64,000 bases of DNA, from assembly GCA_025677815.1 (NCBI GenBank), contig JAIXMP010000025.1, positions 372,001-436,000 on the forward strand. Reading direction: 5' to 3'. Origin of the DNA: Phascolomyces articulosus. Taxonomy: Eukaryota; Mucoromycota; Mucoromycetes; Mucorales; Lichtheimiaceae. The translations under genes and the position numbers were made by a program. Below, piece after piece: positions 1 through 11,787 of the stretch. Below the pieces are notes generated by a model that made no database searches, had not been told where the DNA came from, and saw only the letters and a list, made by a program, of their open reading frames with translations. Every line of letters begins with the position of its first letter. Positions within the stretch are counted from its first letter, which is position 1.

Positions 1-745
1 CCTTTCCATTTGAAGTACCATTCGTGATGCTCCTTCGAATTTTGGCAGCCACTCGCCGATGAGCCTTGGCATCTCTAACTTTCCGAGTTTTCACATCTTT
101 CTTCAATCGCTCTTTTGTAGGTGTAGCAATCACAAGAAATCCATCCATATCATCTCCTTGTTAAATCATCTCATTTACTTCCTGGTGTGTCATTTCACGT
201 AATTCCAATGATGGTCTTCTGTTGATCGTCAGTTGATTTCATGAGCTTTCCAATTAATATCCGGGTTATTCTCAAATAACCAATCTTTTCCCAAAATAGC
301 GTCGTGACAGTCACTGCCAATGCCTGTGTGAAAACGCATTTTGTCTTCAAATCCAAGTAAAGAAACATTGAGGTCAATAAAGCTTTCTGAATCATGCTGA
401 TATTGCTTATTTTCAAGAGTGATCAATCCTTGTGAATGCTGTAGCTGATTCGTTAAACCATGTTGATTTACAAATTCATTCGTGATGAAGCTGTATGTTG
501 CACCGGTGTCAGTAAGGAATTTGGCCATAAATCCCTAAATCCCACCACTAACGCGTACCAACACATGTTTCATATTCTCATCTGGATGTTGTTTCTTTTC
601 ATTGTTGTACATTTTCATGAGCTCACATTCTTTTTGTTCATTTATCACACTACCAATATCGTTGTTGCCTTTTCTATCCAATCCTTTCCCAAGTGGACCC
701 CCTTTAATTTCACAGCCAAAATTACCATTTTTTGATGAAAATAAA
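1..745 (-). mobile_element. Decayed retroelement gag-pol fragment with aspartic protease
   Basis: Read on the minus strand, this stretch carries a broken polyprotein. From about 745 down to 538 there is an open, Gly/Lys/Asn-rich frame like the end of a Gag region. It is followed by a retropepsin-like segment with the catalytic motif LTDTGATYSF (Asp-Thr-Gly codons at 502-510) and, later, an ILGKDWL-type motif and an NPDINW motif, as in Ty3/gypsy-type proteases. The coding sequence is damaged: there is a stop (TAG, 535-537) just before the protease start, a frame change near 235-245, and another stop (TAA, 161-163). Basic, Lys/Arg-rich sequence then runs to the window edge. Family knowledge says such a protease processes the element's own polyprotein; this copy cannot be functional. 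The rest of the element (reverse transcriptase, integrase) would lie before base 1 and is not visible. Confidence 0.7.
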
Positions 746-748
746 GAG

Positions 749-782
749 GTGTGAAAGTTAACGAGAACAGGTTTACTATGTA
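749..782 (+). repeat. Transposon-end-like motif, copy 1
   Basis: The segment around GAAAGTTAACGAGAACAGG followed by TTTACTATG resembles the copy at 836-880, in the same orientation: both have GAAAGTTAACGA and end in GTTTACTATG or GTTTACTGTATG. On the opposite strand such sequences begin with CAGTAAA-like bases followed by CGTTAA, which recalls terminal inverted repeats of Tigger/pogo-type DNA transposons. Resemblance only; no full element was found. Confidence 0.4.
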
Positions 783-835
783 TTTCTTAGTATATTTATA
801 TATCTCCATGGACCGTATTACTGTTAAGATAATAA

Positions 836-880
836 GGGTTGAAAGTTAACGAATATGAAATTAACGGGAGTTTACTGTAT
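836..880 (+). repeat. Transposon-end-like motif, copy 2
   Basis: This is the second and longer copy of the motif at 749-782. It contains GAAAGTTAACGA, then an extra GAAATTAACGG block, and ends in GAGTTTACTGTATG. The two copies lie about 90 bases apart as direct repeats rather than facing each other, so they do not bound a simple element. Confidence 0.4.
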
Positions 881-1055
881 GTGATCATTCTCTTATCATC
901 ATCACTTTCTTCATCCAGTATCTTGTACTCACCCCAATAACGACTAGGATTATCGCCAATTGTGAAATGTGATGTGGTAGAGTCAACGAGTACAAATCGT
1001 CTAATCATCATCCACATCCATAGGTTCAACAACATCAAAACGTTCCGTTTTTTTT
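881..1055 (-). other. Unexplained acidic coding-like fragment
   Basis: The minus strand reads a short acidic peptide ending in PMDVDDD, then a stop. A one-base frame change continues into a second stretch (RFVLVDSTTSHFTIGD and on to an Asp/Glu-rich end). The two halves look like one broken reading frame, possibly the start of a transposable-element protein, lying directly beside the transposon-end-like motif. I do not recognise the family. Confidence 0.25.
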
Positions 1056-1771
1056 TTTTTTTTTGAAGAAGATAAACAAAAACAGGATGTTTTAAGTGAA
1101 AAAAGAGAAGGGTTTACCGAAAAAACAGTTGTTCAAACACAACAATTTATACACATGCACGCCGCAATAATGATAAAAAAATCATGGGAGATGATTTCTA
1201 TCAAAATCTTTAAAAAAATACTACACCTATTGTTGAAAATCCTCTATCTCTCTCATTGGCATTGATTGTATATATGGTTCTATTAAGCAGAAAAAAAAAG
1301 GGCTCTTCTGCAACAAGTGATTGTTTTTCAAAACATGGATAATATCGAGTAGTAGCATCATTTATTACAATATTCGCTAACAAGTATATTACCATCGTGA
1401 AAAATATATATACGTAAAACAAAGTTATTTCTATTTCAAGAAAAATAATAGAAATAGTTATACATAATAATATTCTTTTTCATGAGTACACGCTGCACCA
1501 CGCCTTTCTTCCGGTTTAAGTTTCCATATTTGGGTTACTTCATGTATCATTTTTTAAACCCTTGCATAAAGAATGATTATTCCACCACGATCAATTATAG
1601 TTCAAGGTGGTGGAAATTCAGTAACATCAAATCAACTATTACATTTGATATCCTCCCTATCCTCCTTCCTTATCCAAAAAAAGTTGAATCTTACACAAAT
1701 ATAAAAAATCTTTATTCTAAAAACAAAAGTATCAAAGTCGTTCAAGATAGATAAAAAAAAATACAGTTTCC

Positions 1772-2207
1772 TCATGGTAAAAGAGCCTCACGTTTTCCAC
1801 GTAATATTTCTTTATAAGACAAATGAGTATTGAATAGTTCTTGACATTGTTGTGGTGTGTGATTCACTTCTTTGCTGGTGTTTCCCAGCTTGGTCGAGGT
1901 TTCTTGAAATATAATTTCGCCAAATGACGTCTTTGTGCCATTGTTCACGTACAACTTAATCGTCTCAAAAAAATTAAAAAGCATAATATATTATCATTAA
2001 TATTAATAACAACATATTTTTAATAATGATAATGATATAATATAGATTCATTGGACACTTACCTGAAAAAAGAGGCGATAATGCTGATAGTATGCACTTT
2101 CAATATGTCGATGTTTCAAAACTTTGCAATATATGGCCAAGAAGCATGTGGGTATCGTTTTTATTTCCACAAGTGCGCAGTTTTTCTTCCTCAGTCCGGT
2201 AAGGCAT
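1772..2207 (-). CDS. Hypothetical two-exon gene, possibly broken
   Basis: A likely two-exon reading frame on the minus strand. The last exon (1772-1963) encodes 63 residues ending KEILRGKREALLP. It joins across a GTAAGT...GAG intron (1964-2062) to an upstream exon (2063-2207) reading LAIYCKVLKHRHIESAYYQH and ending LFFQ. The nearest upstream ATG (2205-2207, MPYRTEEEKLRT) is in a different frame from the body of that exon: 145 bases is one too many. Either the true start is in another upstream exon, or a one-base insertion has broken the gene. The C-terminal part (FGEIIFQETSTKLGN, then HTPQQCQELFNTHL) is loosely like a Myb/SANT helix pattern, but this is a weak inference. Function unknown. Confidence 0.35.
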
Positions 2208-3648
2208 TTAAGATCGACAAAAAATAAAGTGAAAAGAGAAGGTTTAAAAAAGAAATACTTAGCCTTTATTTTTTTATTTTAAAAAAAGATGATTTGACTC
2301 CATCACTAAGTTAGATATATATATATAGAATAATATTTGTGGAAAAAGATCCAGAAGAATTCATTTAAATAATTAAGAAAGCCGAACAGCTGTATAGTGA
2401 CTTTTACATCTATCAATTCCTGAAATTCTGATTATAATTGTTACGTTTTTTATAATCGAATTTATTTTACCTTTTATATGAAGTGTTCTCTTGGTTAAAA
2501 TAATATAAATCATTACTATCATATAGAGTATTCTCTTTATGGCGATTGATGGCCACTATAATATCTGACTTATTTATTCAGTTTTTTTTTATACCATTGA
2601 AAATCAAATATTATGTAACAATGTAACAAAACCAAAAGGAAATCAAAGAATTAAGTACTACTTTGTACTGCCACCTATAACTACCGCCTCTGCCTGGTTG
2701 GAGCAAAAGTTTAATATATATATATATATTGATAAATAATGACATATATGATATAATTCATTGGATATTTTAAAGGTAGAACAGATAATAACGGAGAGAA
2801 GGTGGAGAGTTGGTAGTTTGGAAGAACTACATCCCTATAATGCATCGTATCAAGGTAAAAAAAAAAAAGGAATTAGATATATATAATCTTAAATAATAAA
2901 CAATGTTTATTTCTACTTAGCAATGATTATAAATCACGGACAGAGGATTAGAATTCGTCTCTGCCATCATTATAAATTTACTTATTGTTTCGAAGTTTTG
3001 ATGAGATTCTCGAAGCTATTATACATGAGTAAAAACACTTGTTCTCATTTTTTATATAATAGACATGCTTATATTGCCAATTGTTTTCGGTTGTTTATTA
3101 ATGTTTTAACATATATAAGAAAACGTATGATTAGACTTGCGCATATGGCCTTTTTTTCAATACTATGATCGATGGCATTGTAAAATATTAAAATTTATAT
3201 TAGAATATAATAAGTAGTATATATTTTATCAAACAAGTGTTAACTTAGAAGCATAAAAAATAGTACAGTACTAATAATTACTTTTTAATGTAGCATACAG
3301 GAGAAGAAAGTGGTGGTGATACGTTTTTTTCCTTGGCATACATTTATTATTTTATTCACATATATACGAAGCAATTGTATGTTAGAATTGCTATAGCATC
3401 GTATTTATACTTCTTCCATTGATTCAACCAATATGCAATAAATAACTTATATTCTATTATTACGCAATCTATACTCTTTTTATTTTCTATCGTATATATA
3501 AAAAGAGATTTTTTAAAAGTTAATGATAGTGCCTTTTTTCAGCGCAGATGATGGTAATGAGTATGCTGTTTTAAGTGCCACTGCGCTTTGTTTTTTTTCA
3601 AACTTTAATTTTTTTACTTTTATCACCAAACAATAAATAGATTATACA
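2208..3648. other. Intergenic, AT-rich
   Basis: No supported gene. The stretch is AT-rich with a short (TA)n run near 2711-2730 and homopolymer A/T tracts. The 3541-3587 segment, about 60 bases before the OGG1 start, holds a perfect 7-base inverted repeat, AGCGCAG and CTGCGCT, separated by 33 bases. It may be a promoter element. Confidence 0.5.
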
Positions 3649-5226
3649 ATGTCAAAGCATGTTCATTCTGCAAAACTTATATGGCGTGATCTTCAAGTGA
3701 ATCCTAAAGAACTCCACTTGGATACTTTGAAATGCGGTCAGACATTTCGTTGGCGTCATGCGAATGATCTCTGGTATACTTTTACCTTATTATTATTACC
3801 AAAAAAAAGAGAATATGTTGACCCGTGGTATTTTATTATATTTTAAAAAAAAGGTCATGTGTATTAAATGGAAAGTTATATACTTTGAAGCAAACATGTA
3901 AGCCTTTTTTATAATTCAATCAAAAGAATTAATATACATATATATCGAAAGAATTGGGTCACCTTTGTATCAGGGATGAATAATAATAATAATTTTCGTG
4001 TGGGGTTCGGATAGCATCGACGGTCCTTTACGGAATCCTCCCAGAGCATGAACCAGAAGAACAACAAATGAAATCCACCTTACGCGATTATTTCCAATTG
4101 GATCAAACCTCTTTAGAACAATGTTATCAACGATGGAGTCGATTAGACAAGAACTTTAAAGAAAAGGCACCTTATTTTCAAGGCATCAGGATGTTACGCC
4201 AAAACCCTTGGGAGAATTTGATTTCATTTATTTGTTCTAGTAACAATAATATTGCCCGGATTTCTAAAATGGTTCAAAATTTATGTATTCATTACGGTCC
4301 AGAAATAGTCACTTTGGATGGCGTCACTTATTATGATTTCCCATCGATCGAAACATTGGCCAAACTTAAAAAAGGTGTATTAGAAGAAAAATTACGTCAA
4401 TTAGGATTTGGCTATCGTGCAAAATATATTGCTCAAACCACTTTACAGGTCTATGCAAAAGAACAAGAGCAAAAGGATTGGTTAATGAGTTTACGTCATG
4501 CAAGTTATTCAGACGCAAAACAAGCTTTAGTTTCATTATCCGGTGTAGGTTCCAAGGTCGCAGATTGTGTGGTAATTTTTTTCTTTTTGTTTATATTTAT
4601 ATTTATCTGTATATAATTTACAAGAAACTAAGCCATGAGGGTTATTTTTGTGTGACTATCCTAAAGTGCTTGATGTCTCTTGATCATCCTGAAGCTATTC
4701 CCGTAGACACACATGTGTGGCAAATTGCTTTACGTGATTATGGATTTGGTAATAAAAAGGGTAAAACTCTTACGACCAGATTATATGATGAAGTAGGAGA
4801 TCATTTTCGCCAATTATTTGGTGATTACAGTGGATGGGCTCATTCGGTAAGTATTATTTATTTATTTATTTCAAAAAAAAGGTCACAGACCTTTTTATTA
4901 TCATTTGTTTAAATAACTCACTTTATATGATAATAATGCATCATTTTTAGGTATTGTTTACTGCTGACTTGCGCGCGTTTGAAGATCGACTTCGTGATGT
5001 TAAAAAGGAGGATAATGATAATAAGGATGTGAGTATCGGACAAGAAGAGTCCACAACTATGGCTACTACTATGGCTACTACTACTATGGATGGTACTCAT
5101 CATAACGATAAGAAGAAGGTGATGATCAAGAAAGGAAAGACAAATAACAAAAAACGATTATTACAGACAGAAACATCATCTGAAGAAATGGTCGTTCGAC
5201 GAAGTGCGCGTTTCAAAAAATCATAA
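3649..5226 (+). CDS. OGG1: 8-oxoguanine DNA glycosylase/lyase
   Basis: Base-excision repair enzyme that removes 8-oxoguanine from DNA and nicks the abasic site, acting in nucleus and/or mitochondria. Five exons join in frame (3649-3773, 3854-3897, 4015-4571, 4667-4846, 4951-5226), giving 393 residues. Exon 1 has the N-terminal lobe (LKCGQTFRW). Exon 3 contains FICSSNNNIARI and the helix-hairpin-helix motif LSGVGSKVADCV. The catalytic Lys is about residue 237 and the catalytic Asp about residue 256 (IPVDTHVW), the same 19-residue spacing as human K249/D268. GWAHSVLFTADLR closes the core fold. The C-terminal tail of about 80 residues is not conserved: it has Met/Ala/Thr repeats and Lys-rich runs that may act as a nuclear signal. 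The start is the only in-frame ATG before the conserved N-terminal lobe. Confidence 0.96.
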
Positions 5227-6880
5227 ATAAACTGTTTTTTTTTCTTTGAGTGAAAACTCCTAGTCAACTTCATATAAATACATGTTCAATATTTTACTTA
5301 ATTGGAGTTGAACCCTAGTCTGGATGATCCTCCTTGAGGATAGTTGGTTTGAATCCAATGACTCCAAAAAAATTCTTAGCTTCAATGCACAACTGTTTTC
5401 GTTTTTCTTTATTATATAATATCTTTGTCAAATCGAAAATCGAAACTTGGTAGTCACCATGAATATGGAATTCTAAGTCCCTAATGATGCACAAGAATTA
5501 ATTAATATACAAATTTTCTAGTGACTAAAGGTAATAACACATTCATATCCGTTACTTACTACAATCACAACGCCGAGGCAATAGCACATGATTTTCTACG
5601 TTCATAATTCTTCTGACATATCCACTTCTTGTTAAGATCACTATATATATAAAAGTATCACATAATAATGAATAAGTCGTTTTAGTTGTCATGCTTGTTA
5701 CATTCAATGGTTGCCCTATTTTTTTTTATTCTATTTTTACTCGGAAGTCGACATACTCCAAACTACATGATTTCGTCCTTCCATTAGCCATATAATCGTA
5801 GGATACTAAAGCTCTTTTCGATTCACAGTGATATTGTTGTTGTTGATAGAGTAGCTTTGTGCTTCACCTTCCCTAGCACTTATTAAACAAACAAAATATA
5901 TAAAAATCAGTAACAGTAACTCATTCTTCCTTCCCTTTATTTTTTTTATATTCTCTCATCCTTACTGAAATACATTTATCCTGCTCCAACCGGTTCAATA
6001 TCAATTAGTATCTTGAAATTACACCCGTAGCAGCACTTTGCTTTTTGATTTAATAATAAATGGCAATACATAGCGACAGCGATCTAGTACTTTAATGTCT
6101 ATATTGGCTTTTTAGCATTCAACTACAATTATCTTTTCCTCAACTCGCTCTTAAGTTTTTCCATAAAAAATAAACCGCAGTATTATCGAACATCTTATTG
6201 ATATCTTGATCCAAAAATTCTATGAATTGGGCTTTTGGATGTGCTTGGGTGGGTATAAGGAAGCATTCTGTTTCTTAAAGTGATAAATCACCCTCATCGG
6301 GCTTTGTTTTCAATCAACCATCTAAAAAACACTTTCTGGTAAGCACAGGATTTCTAATAATATATGTATGATATCGTTTTTTCATAAAACTGATGCAGAA
6401 TATACCGCAATTTCCTTATTCGGAGTGCTCATTGATTAAGAGATGATGCGACATCATTTCTTAAGGATCCTGTATATTCCCTCTTTATTTGTCAATGTCA
6501 ACCGCTTCCTGGTTTATAACCCAATGACTTCAATGCCAATATATATAAAAAATGTGGGAGTAACAGCTAAATTTAAACTGGAATTAATGGTATTCGATAA
6601 TGATTTCACGTTCTCGATTGACATAAATAATTTCTTTGTAATTTAGAAAAGTTTATAAAAAAATAAAAGCTAAAATGGTATCCTGTAAAGAAATATATAG
6701 TTTTATTGACATCAGTTAATGAGGGGTGTAATAGATGCATAAAATTATAACGAAATTTTGGATCAAATGCGCCTCTTCGCATATTGCTCCGCGCGTGTTT
6801 GCTTGTTGTTTGTCGTGTTACCTTTTTTTTGCAACTTTCAATAGAACATATAATATACCTGATCCGATGCATAATTAAAC
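5227..6880. other. Intergenic, no supported gene
   Basis: I see no convincing reading frame, RNA gene or mobile element here. A tRNA-like fold at 5303-5366 was examined and rejected. The sequence is AT-rich with short T-tracts. It must hold the OGG1 3' end and the promoter of the gamma-tubulin complex gene. Confidence 0.5.
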
Positions 6881-9800
6881 ATGCTTCAATCTCATCCTAT
6901 TGAAGAACCCCATCTCGACTTTTCTTCATGGAGAGAACATTTCAATAATAATAGTAACAATAATGATGCTCCTTCGTCCTCAAGGCATGCATTAGGTAAA
7001 TGGAAAACACACGCCCACGACTTTTTTCTTCTCAGATAAATGAAATTGCAGGGAGTATTAATCTTTTTTTTTTTTTCTTTTGATAGATCTACCCACTTCA
7101 TGGACTCAAACATTTGATCAATCATTATTACGATTGGATAATGTCTCTAATAATCGATTCAGTTTAATTGATCGCGTCATGAATGATAATAATACCCAAC
7201 GATCAATACCTCAACAGTCGATACTCTCCCAACCAGAACTATTACCGCCGCAGCTTCCTCCATTCGATAATAACTTTCAACAGACGAGTAGTAGTAGTAG
7301 TAGTAGTAGTCATAATAGTGAAGAACAAAATGATCAAGATATTGAATCAGTATGGGAACAGTCATCGCAGCAACAAGATATAAATACATTAAAACCGTTG
7401 ACATGGGATGATCACATACAACCTACACCGTTCCTGACTGAATTACCTTTACTTGTTTCTGAGCAATTATTTCAAAAGTATATATACTCAAAAGAAACAA
7501 TTATTTATGAAGAAAAATAATTGACGACCATTCTATTTATAATATAGTCAACAGCCATCCGCATATAATACTAATAATAGTATGAACAGTATTAATATAC
7601 CCGTTGTCAAAGAACAACCCCTTGTTGAGGTAGGTTACATGGTGGATTGATTTAGGAAAAAAAAAAGAGGTCGTCCTATAAGGACCTGAATTTTAAACAC
7701 ATTCATTTATCTATGTTTATATACATATAGAGTTTGATACAAACATTATTAGGCAATCCGTCTATTTGTTTCAAATGGAATGACAGTATAAATGCATTTG
7801 AACCCCGGATATCACAATTACGGATTCTCGGTGTAAGCATCACTGCTATGCAACCGTATGTTTGTTGTTATTATTATTCAATGTTTGGATTTTTTTTAAG
7901 AAAGATGGATGAAACATGATTATTTACAATAATCTCTCTTTATCCTTTTTATTATTATTAGAGTGATTGAACGATATCTTGTATTTGGTACACATATGAA
8001 AAAATTGGAATATCTCGTAGATATATGTAAAGGAAACCCAAAGTATAGATCGCTCCCTTTTTATTTACTGTTATGTTTCATCTCTATGATATATATATAT
8101 ATATATATATGATTTAACCCATAGAAACTATATTTTTATTACAGGCGATATGGATTAACAGGAATTGCATTTGCATGTTGCTTGGAATGTTTACATTTAC
8201 AAATTCAACATTCTTTAAGCACAGTTTTTTCACAAGGGGAATGGACATTATTACAAGTATATCATCATATTTCAACATTAGCAGATACCTTGAATAGAAT
8301 AGCTCGCCTTGTTCATTTGGATGGTGGTGTAATTGATGTAAGAAAAGAATGATTATATAGAGTTTTATTTTTTATATTTCATGTATGATTTATTTTCATA
8401 ATGAATACATGTGTCTATAGAATGCCTCATCCGAAGCCATTCAAGAAATAAGAAAAGTTGGATTTTATATTCCCAAGGGAAGTCAGTTATTAGAAATGAT
8501 ATGGAATGAAATCATTCCACTTGATTTCGCCGTAACGGGTGCTACAGCTTTTTATCGAGATTTATGTCTTGGTATCCTATGCCATACTAGTATACCTTAT
8601 TTAACCATGTTGAGTGAATGGCTTGGGTTGAGTAATAAATCTTTAATTACGGATCCAGCATTTACAGATTGGCATGACCTTGTGGATGAATCACCTATTC
8701 GTGATCCATATCAAGAATTTTTTCTTTGTGATATTCATCGAACAAAAGAATCCCTGGTGGATCGATTTCAAGTAAAGTATAATATCAAATGGAATCTGGA
8801 TGAGTGTTCTATATATAAAAGAAATAGTTTTTAACCGAAGATAAAATACACACATACTATATTATAGCCGAGAAAAGAAAAAGAATTACCATATTTTTTG
8901 AATCCAATGCAAGCTGGCGTCATTCTGCGTACAGGCAATGCTTTACAATTATTGCGTCGTTTTCAACCTGAACATCCATTATGTTGTATTGAAAATATTT
9001 CCAATGATTTTATGTTGCATTGGATGCCATTGGAAGCACAAAGTCACAGGTAACTTTTTATACATATTTTGGGGTGTATATTCTCTCACCCCCTATTTTT
9101 ATTTTCTGCTGCCAAGAAATCAAGGACATTATTTACTAAAAGAAGCTTTTTTCACTTGGTTTAGATATATTGAAAAATTACATGCATTTACCCGCCTCGT
9201 TCGTCAATATAATGAAAATAATGATTCGGTAAGAGAAAAAGAAGGAAAGAGAAATTAAAGATAGTTTAGTGTATACACGTGTGATAAGCCTTATAGAAAC
9301 TGGAAAAGAAAATCTGAGTTGCTTTCTCACTCACATATCATTATTAGAATGGTCGATTATTGGTTGATCATGACGAATCATCCATGGATATCGAAATGAA
9401 TCAAGAGGAAGAACAAGAAGATGGAGAAGAAACCAATATTCAAGTTCCCACACTGCAAGCCTTGGACCAAGATATCAAATTAGTTGGTGATTTCCATAAA
9501 ACACTTGACACGATATTATTGTGTCACCAACAACAACAGCAACAGGATAGCAACAATGACTCCGACGACTTCCTCCATGATCATTCATTCATTCCAGTAG
9601 TACAAACAATTACAGATCAAAGTGTCCATCAACCATTGGCTTTATGGTGTCCACTCGTCAATGAATCTGCCATGAAATTATTTATTGAAAAATTTCATAT
9701 TCAAGCTCATTTTGAATTGATTCGAAGATTCTTTTTATTTGGTGATGATCGATTCAGTAATGCTTTAGCGGAAGCACTATTTATTAATAACAACCATAAA

Positions 9801-11226
9801 CGACAAGAACAACAGGGCGCCATCTTTGTAGGTGGAATCAGGTTACACGACGGAGGGAGGAACAGCAACAGAATGATGGTGAAACAGTGGCCACCACAGA
9901 CATCCGATTTAAACATGTCCTTAAGAGCAGTATTATTGGAAAATTTGGCACAGATCCCAGAAGACATCAAGGGGTATATCTGTAAGCCACATCATCCACT
10001 TCTGGATCAAAGCTTGGTGGATTTGGACGATCTTTTAACATTTGGCGTACGTGAAATCGACCCACTACAACAAGACGATCGGCCTCGGTGGCGTGATCCC
10101 TATAGTAAGTTTATCCCTCCCCCTTTCTTTTTTTTACTTTCTTGATTGCAGAAATAGTTGTAGTAATTATGTTGGGGGGGGAAAGGAAGGAATATACACG
10201 TCGACTGGGAGAATAAGAATTCTCCATTCAACTTGTGTGTGGGTGTGTGAAAATATATATTTCAAGAAAAAAATGACTAAAAGGATGGGATTTATGTAAT
10301 TAGAAATTGAGGCCCTCGATTTTTTATATTTGCAATATCAAGTGCCTTACCCGCTAAGCATAATTATCAATGAACGAACGTTGGACAAGTACAACCGCAT
10401 GTTTACATTCCTATTACAACTACAACGTATTGATTCTATTACAAAATATATTCATCAAAAACTATTATTACAACAACAACCAAAGCGATCCAAACCTCCC
10501 TCCTTTTTCTATTTACAACATCGAATACGGTTTCAGATCAGACAGTTTGTCAATACTTTAAATCAATATGTATTTGATACTGCGATTCATCATACCTGGC
10601 ATTCATTTATTCAACGAATTCAACATCAAAAAAAGAAAAAAGAGAATCATTCTCAACAAGGAGAGGAGGATTATGATAAAGAGGAGGATGAAGCAAGTTT
10701 GTTCCAGACAATGGATCCAATCATGTTTGGTGAATACCACGAGCACGTTTTGGATCGGATGTTATATCAATGCTTTTTAAAGAAAAGTCAGCAACCGATC
10801 AAACACATGTTGAATCAAGTCTTACAAGATATTATTACCTTGTCAACCACTTTTATCTTCTTATTAGATCATCATTATGTTAGTACTAATAGTACTATGG
10901 AAGAATGTGAAAAACAATTAGAACAAGGATTTCAACATTTCATGGAACATACACATCAGTTTATCAAGGTTCTGAGTAAACTGCATGACCGGGGAATCGG
11001 GCGTTTAGGCAATGTGATGAATTCAAAGAATTTAGAAGGCAGTTTCGGTGTGTTTGGTGATTTTCATGACAAGTTAGATGCTAAGAGAGGTCAGGGCACT
11101 TTTGCTCAAGAACTGTTGACACGATTGGATATGAATGGTTATTATATGAATTATTCTTCTTCATCTACTACTACTGCTACTACATCAACTACAACTACTC
11201 CTACGGCAACTTCTATCTCTTCTTAA
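6881..11226 (+). CDS. Gamma-tubulin complex component (GCP5/GCP6-like, Spc97/Spc98 family)
   Basis: Structural subunit of the gamma-tubulin ring complex, which nucleates microtubules at the spindle pole body and other organising centres. Eleven exons close in frame (6881-6995, 7087-7477, 7548-7629, 7731-7855, 7962-8042, 8145-8337, 8421-8771, 8868-9049, 9117-9228, 9348-10104, 10304-11226), giving 1103 residues. The N-terminal GCP domain is recognised by LLGNPSICFKWND, RILGVSITAMQP and LPYFLNPMQAGVILRTGNAL. The C-terminal gamma-tubulin-binding domain begins near residue 798 with ALDFLYLQYQVPYPLSIII and FTFLLQLQRI. Insertions are low-complexity: eight AGT codons (7287-7310) give a Ser run, and there are Gln- and acidic-rich segments in exon 10. 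The length and the FKWND-type N-terminal motif favour GCP5 or GCP6 over GCP2-4; I cannot choose between them. Confidence 0.9.
7287..7310 (+). repeat. (AGT)8 trinucleotide repeat
   Basis: Eight perfect AGT units inside exon 2 of the gamma-tubulin complex gene, encoding a Ser run in a disordered N-terminal region. Length polymorphism here would stay in frame. Confidence 0.9.
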
Positions 11227-11787
11227 AGATATATAACTCCCTTTTATCCATAAATATAAATTATATATATATATAGTATAGTATATTGTGTGTAGTGTAA
11301 AAATAATAATAATAAATGTATATATAAAAATATATTAAAAATATATGATGATAATGATTATATTTTATATATATATATATTGAATGCAAACTTGTGATGT
11401 GCTTTTGCTGATATTAAAATTACAAGTATATGATTTTATAAATGATAGTTTAGGAACGGTGGGGGAGGGAGAGGAAAGCAAAAGGAGTTGAATAAAGAGA
11501 AAAAATTGCATGATGTGATCATTCAGTATACAATTAGCTGCATACATATCATGTTATAGGTACATATATATGTGACAGTGTTGTTTTGAAATTAAGTGAA
11601 ATATTAAGTGATATTGGTATTGTATAATAGATAGTAATAGTAGTAGTAATATTATAAGTAAAATAGCAAAATAGAGAATAGCAATAGTAATAGAGTGATG
11701 TATATAGTATATAGTAATAATAATAGGTGGATGGGTGTACAGTATAATGAAAATCAAAAAAAAAAATGCGATAAAGATTAAACTTTT
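11227..11787. other. Intergenic between converging genes
   Basis: AT-rich spacer with TA and TAA-type runs (about 11255-11280 and 11360-11385). It separates the 3' ends of the gamma-tubulin complex gene (plus) and the small Ser/His-rich gene (minus). I see no gene in it. Confidence 0.5.

Noticed and set aside
1482..1754. 90-codon open frame on the plus strand
   Set aside because: Composition is that of random AT-rich sequence; it has no domain, no splice partner and no recognisable motif.
5302..5367. tRNA-like fold: 7-base stem TGGAGTT/GACTCCA and a T-arm-like GGTTTGAATCC
   Set aside because: The space between acceptor and T-arm is about 33 bases, too short for both D and anticodon arms, and the anticodon-like loop has five bases instead of seven. 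The reverse strand does not fold as a tRNA either.
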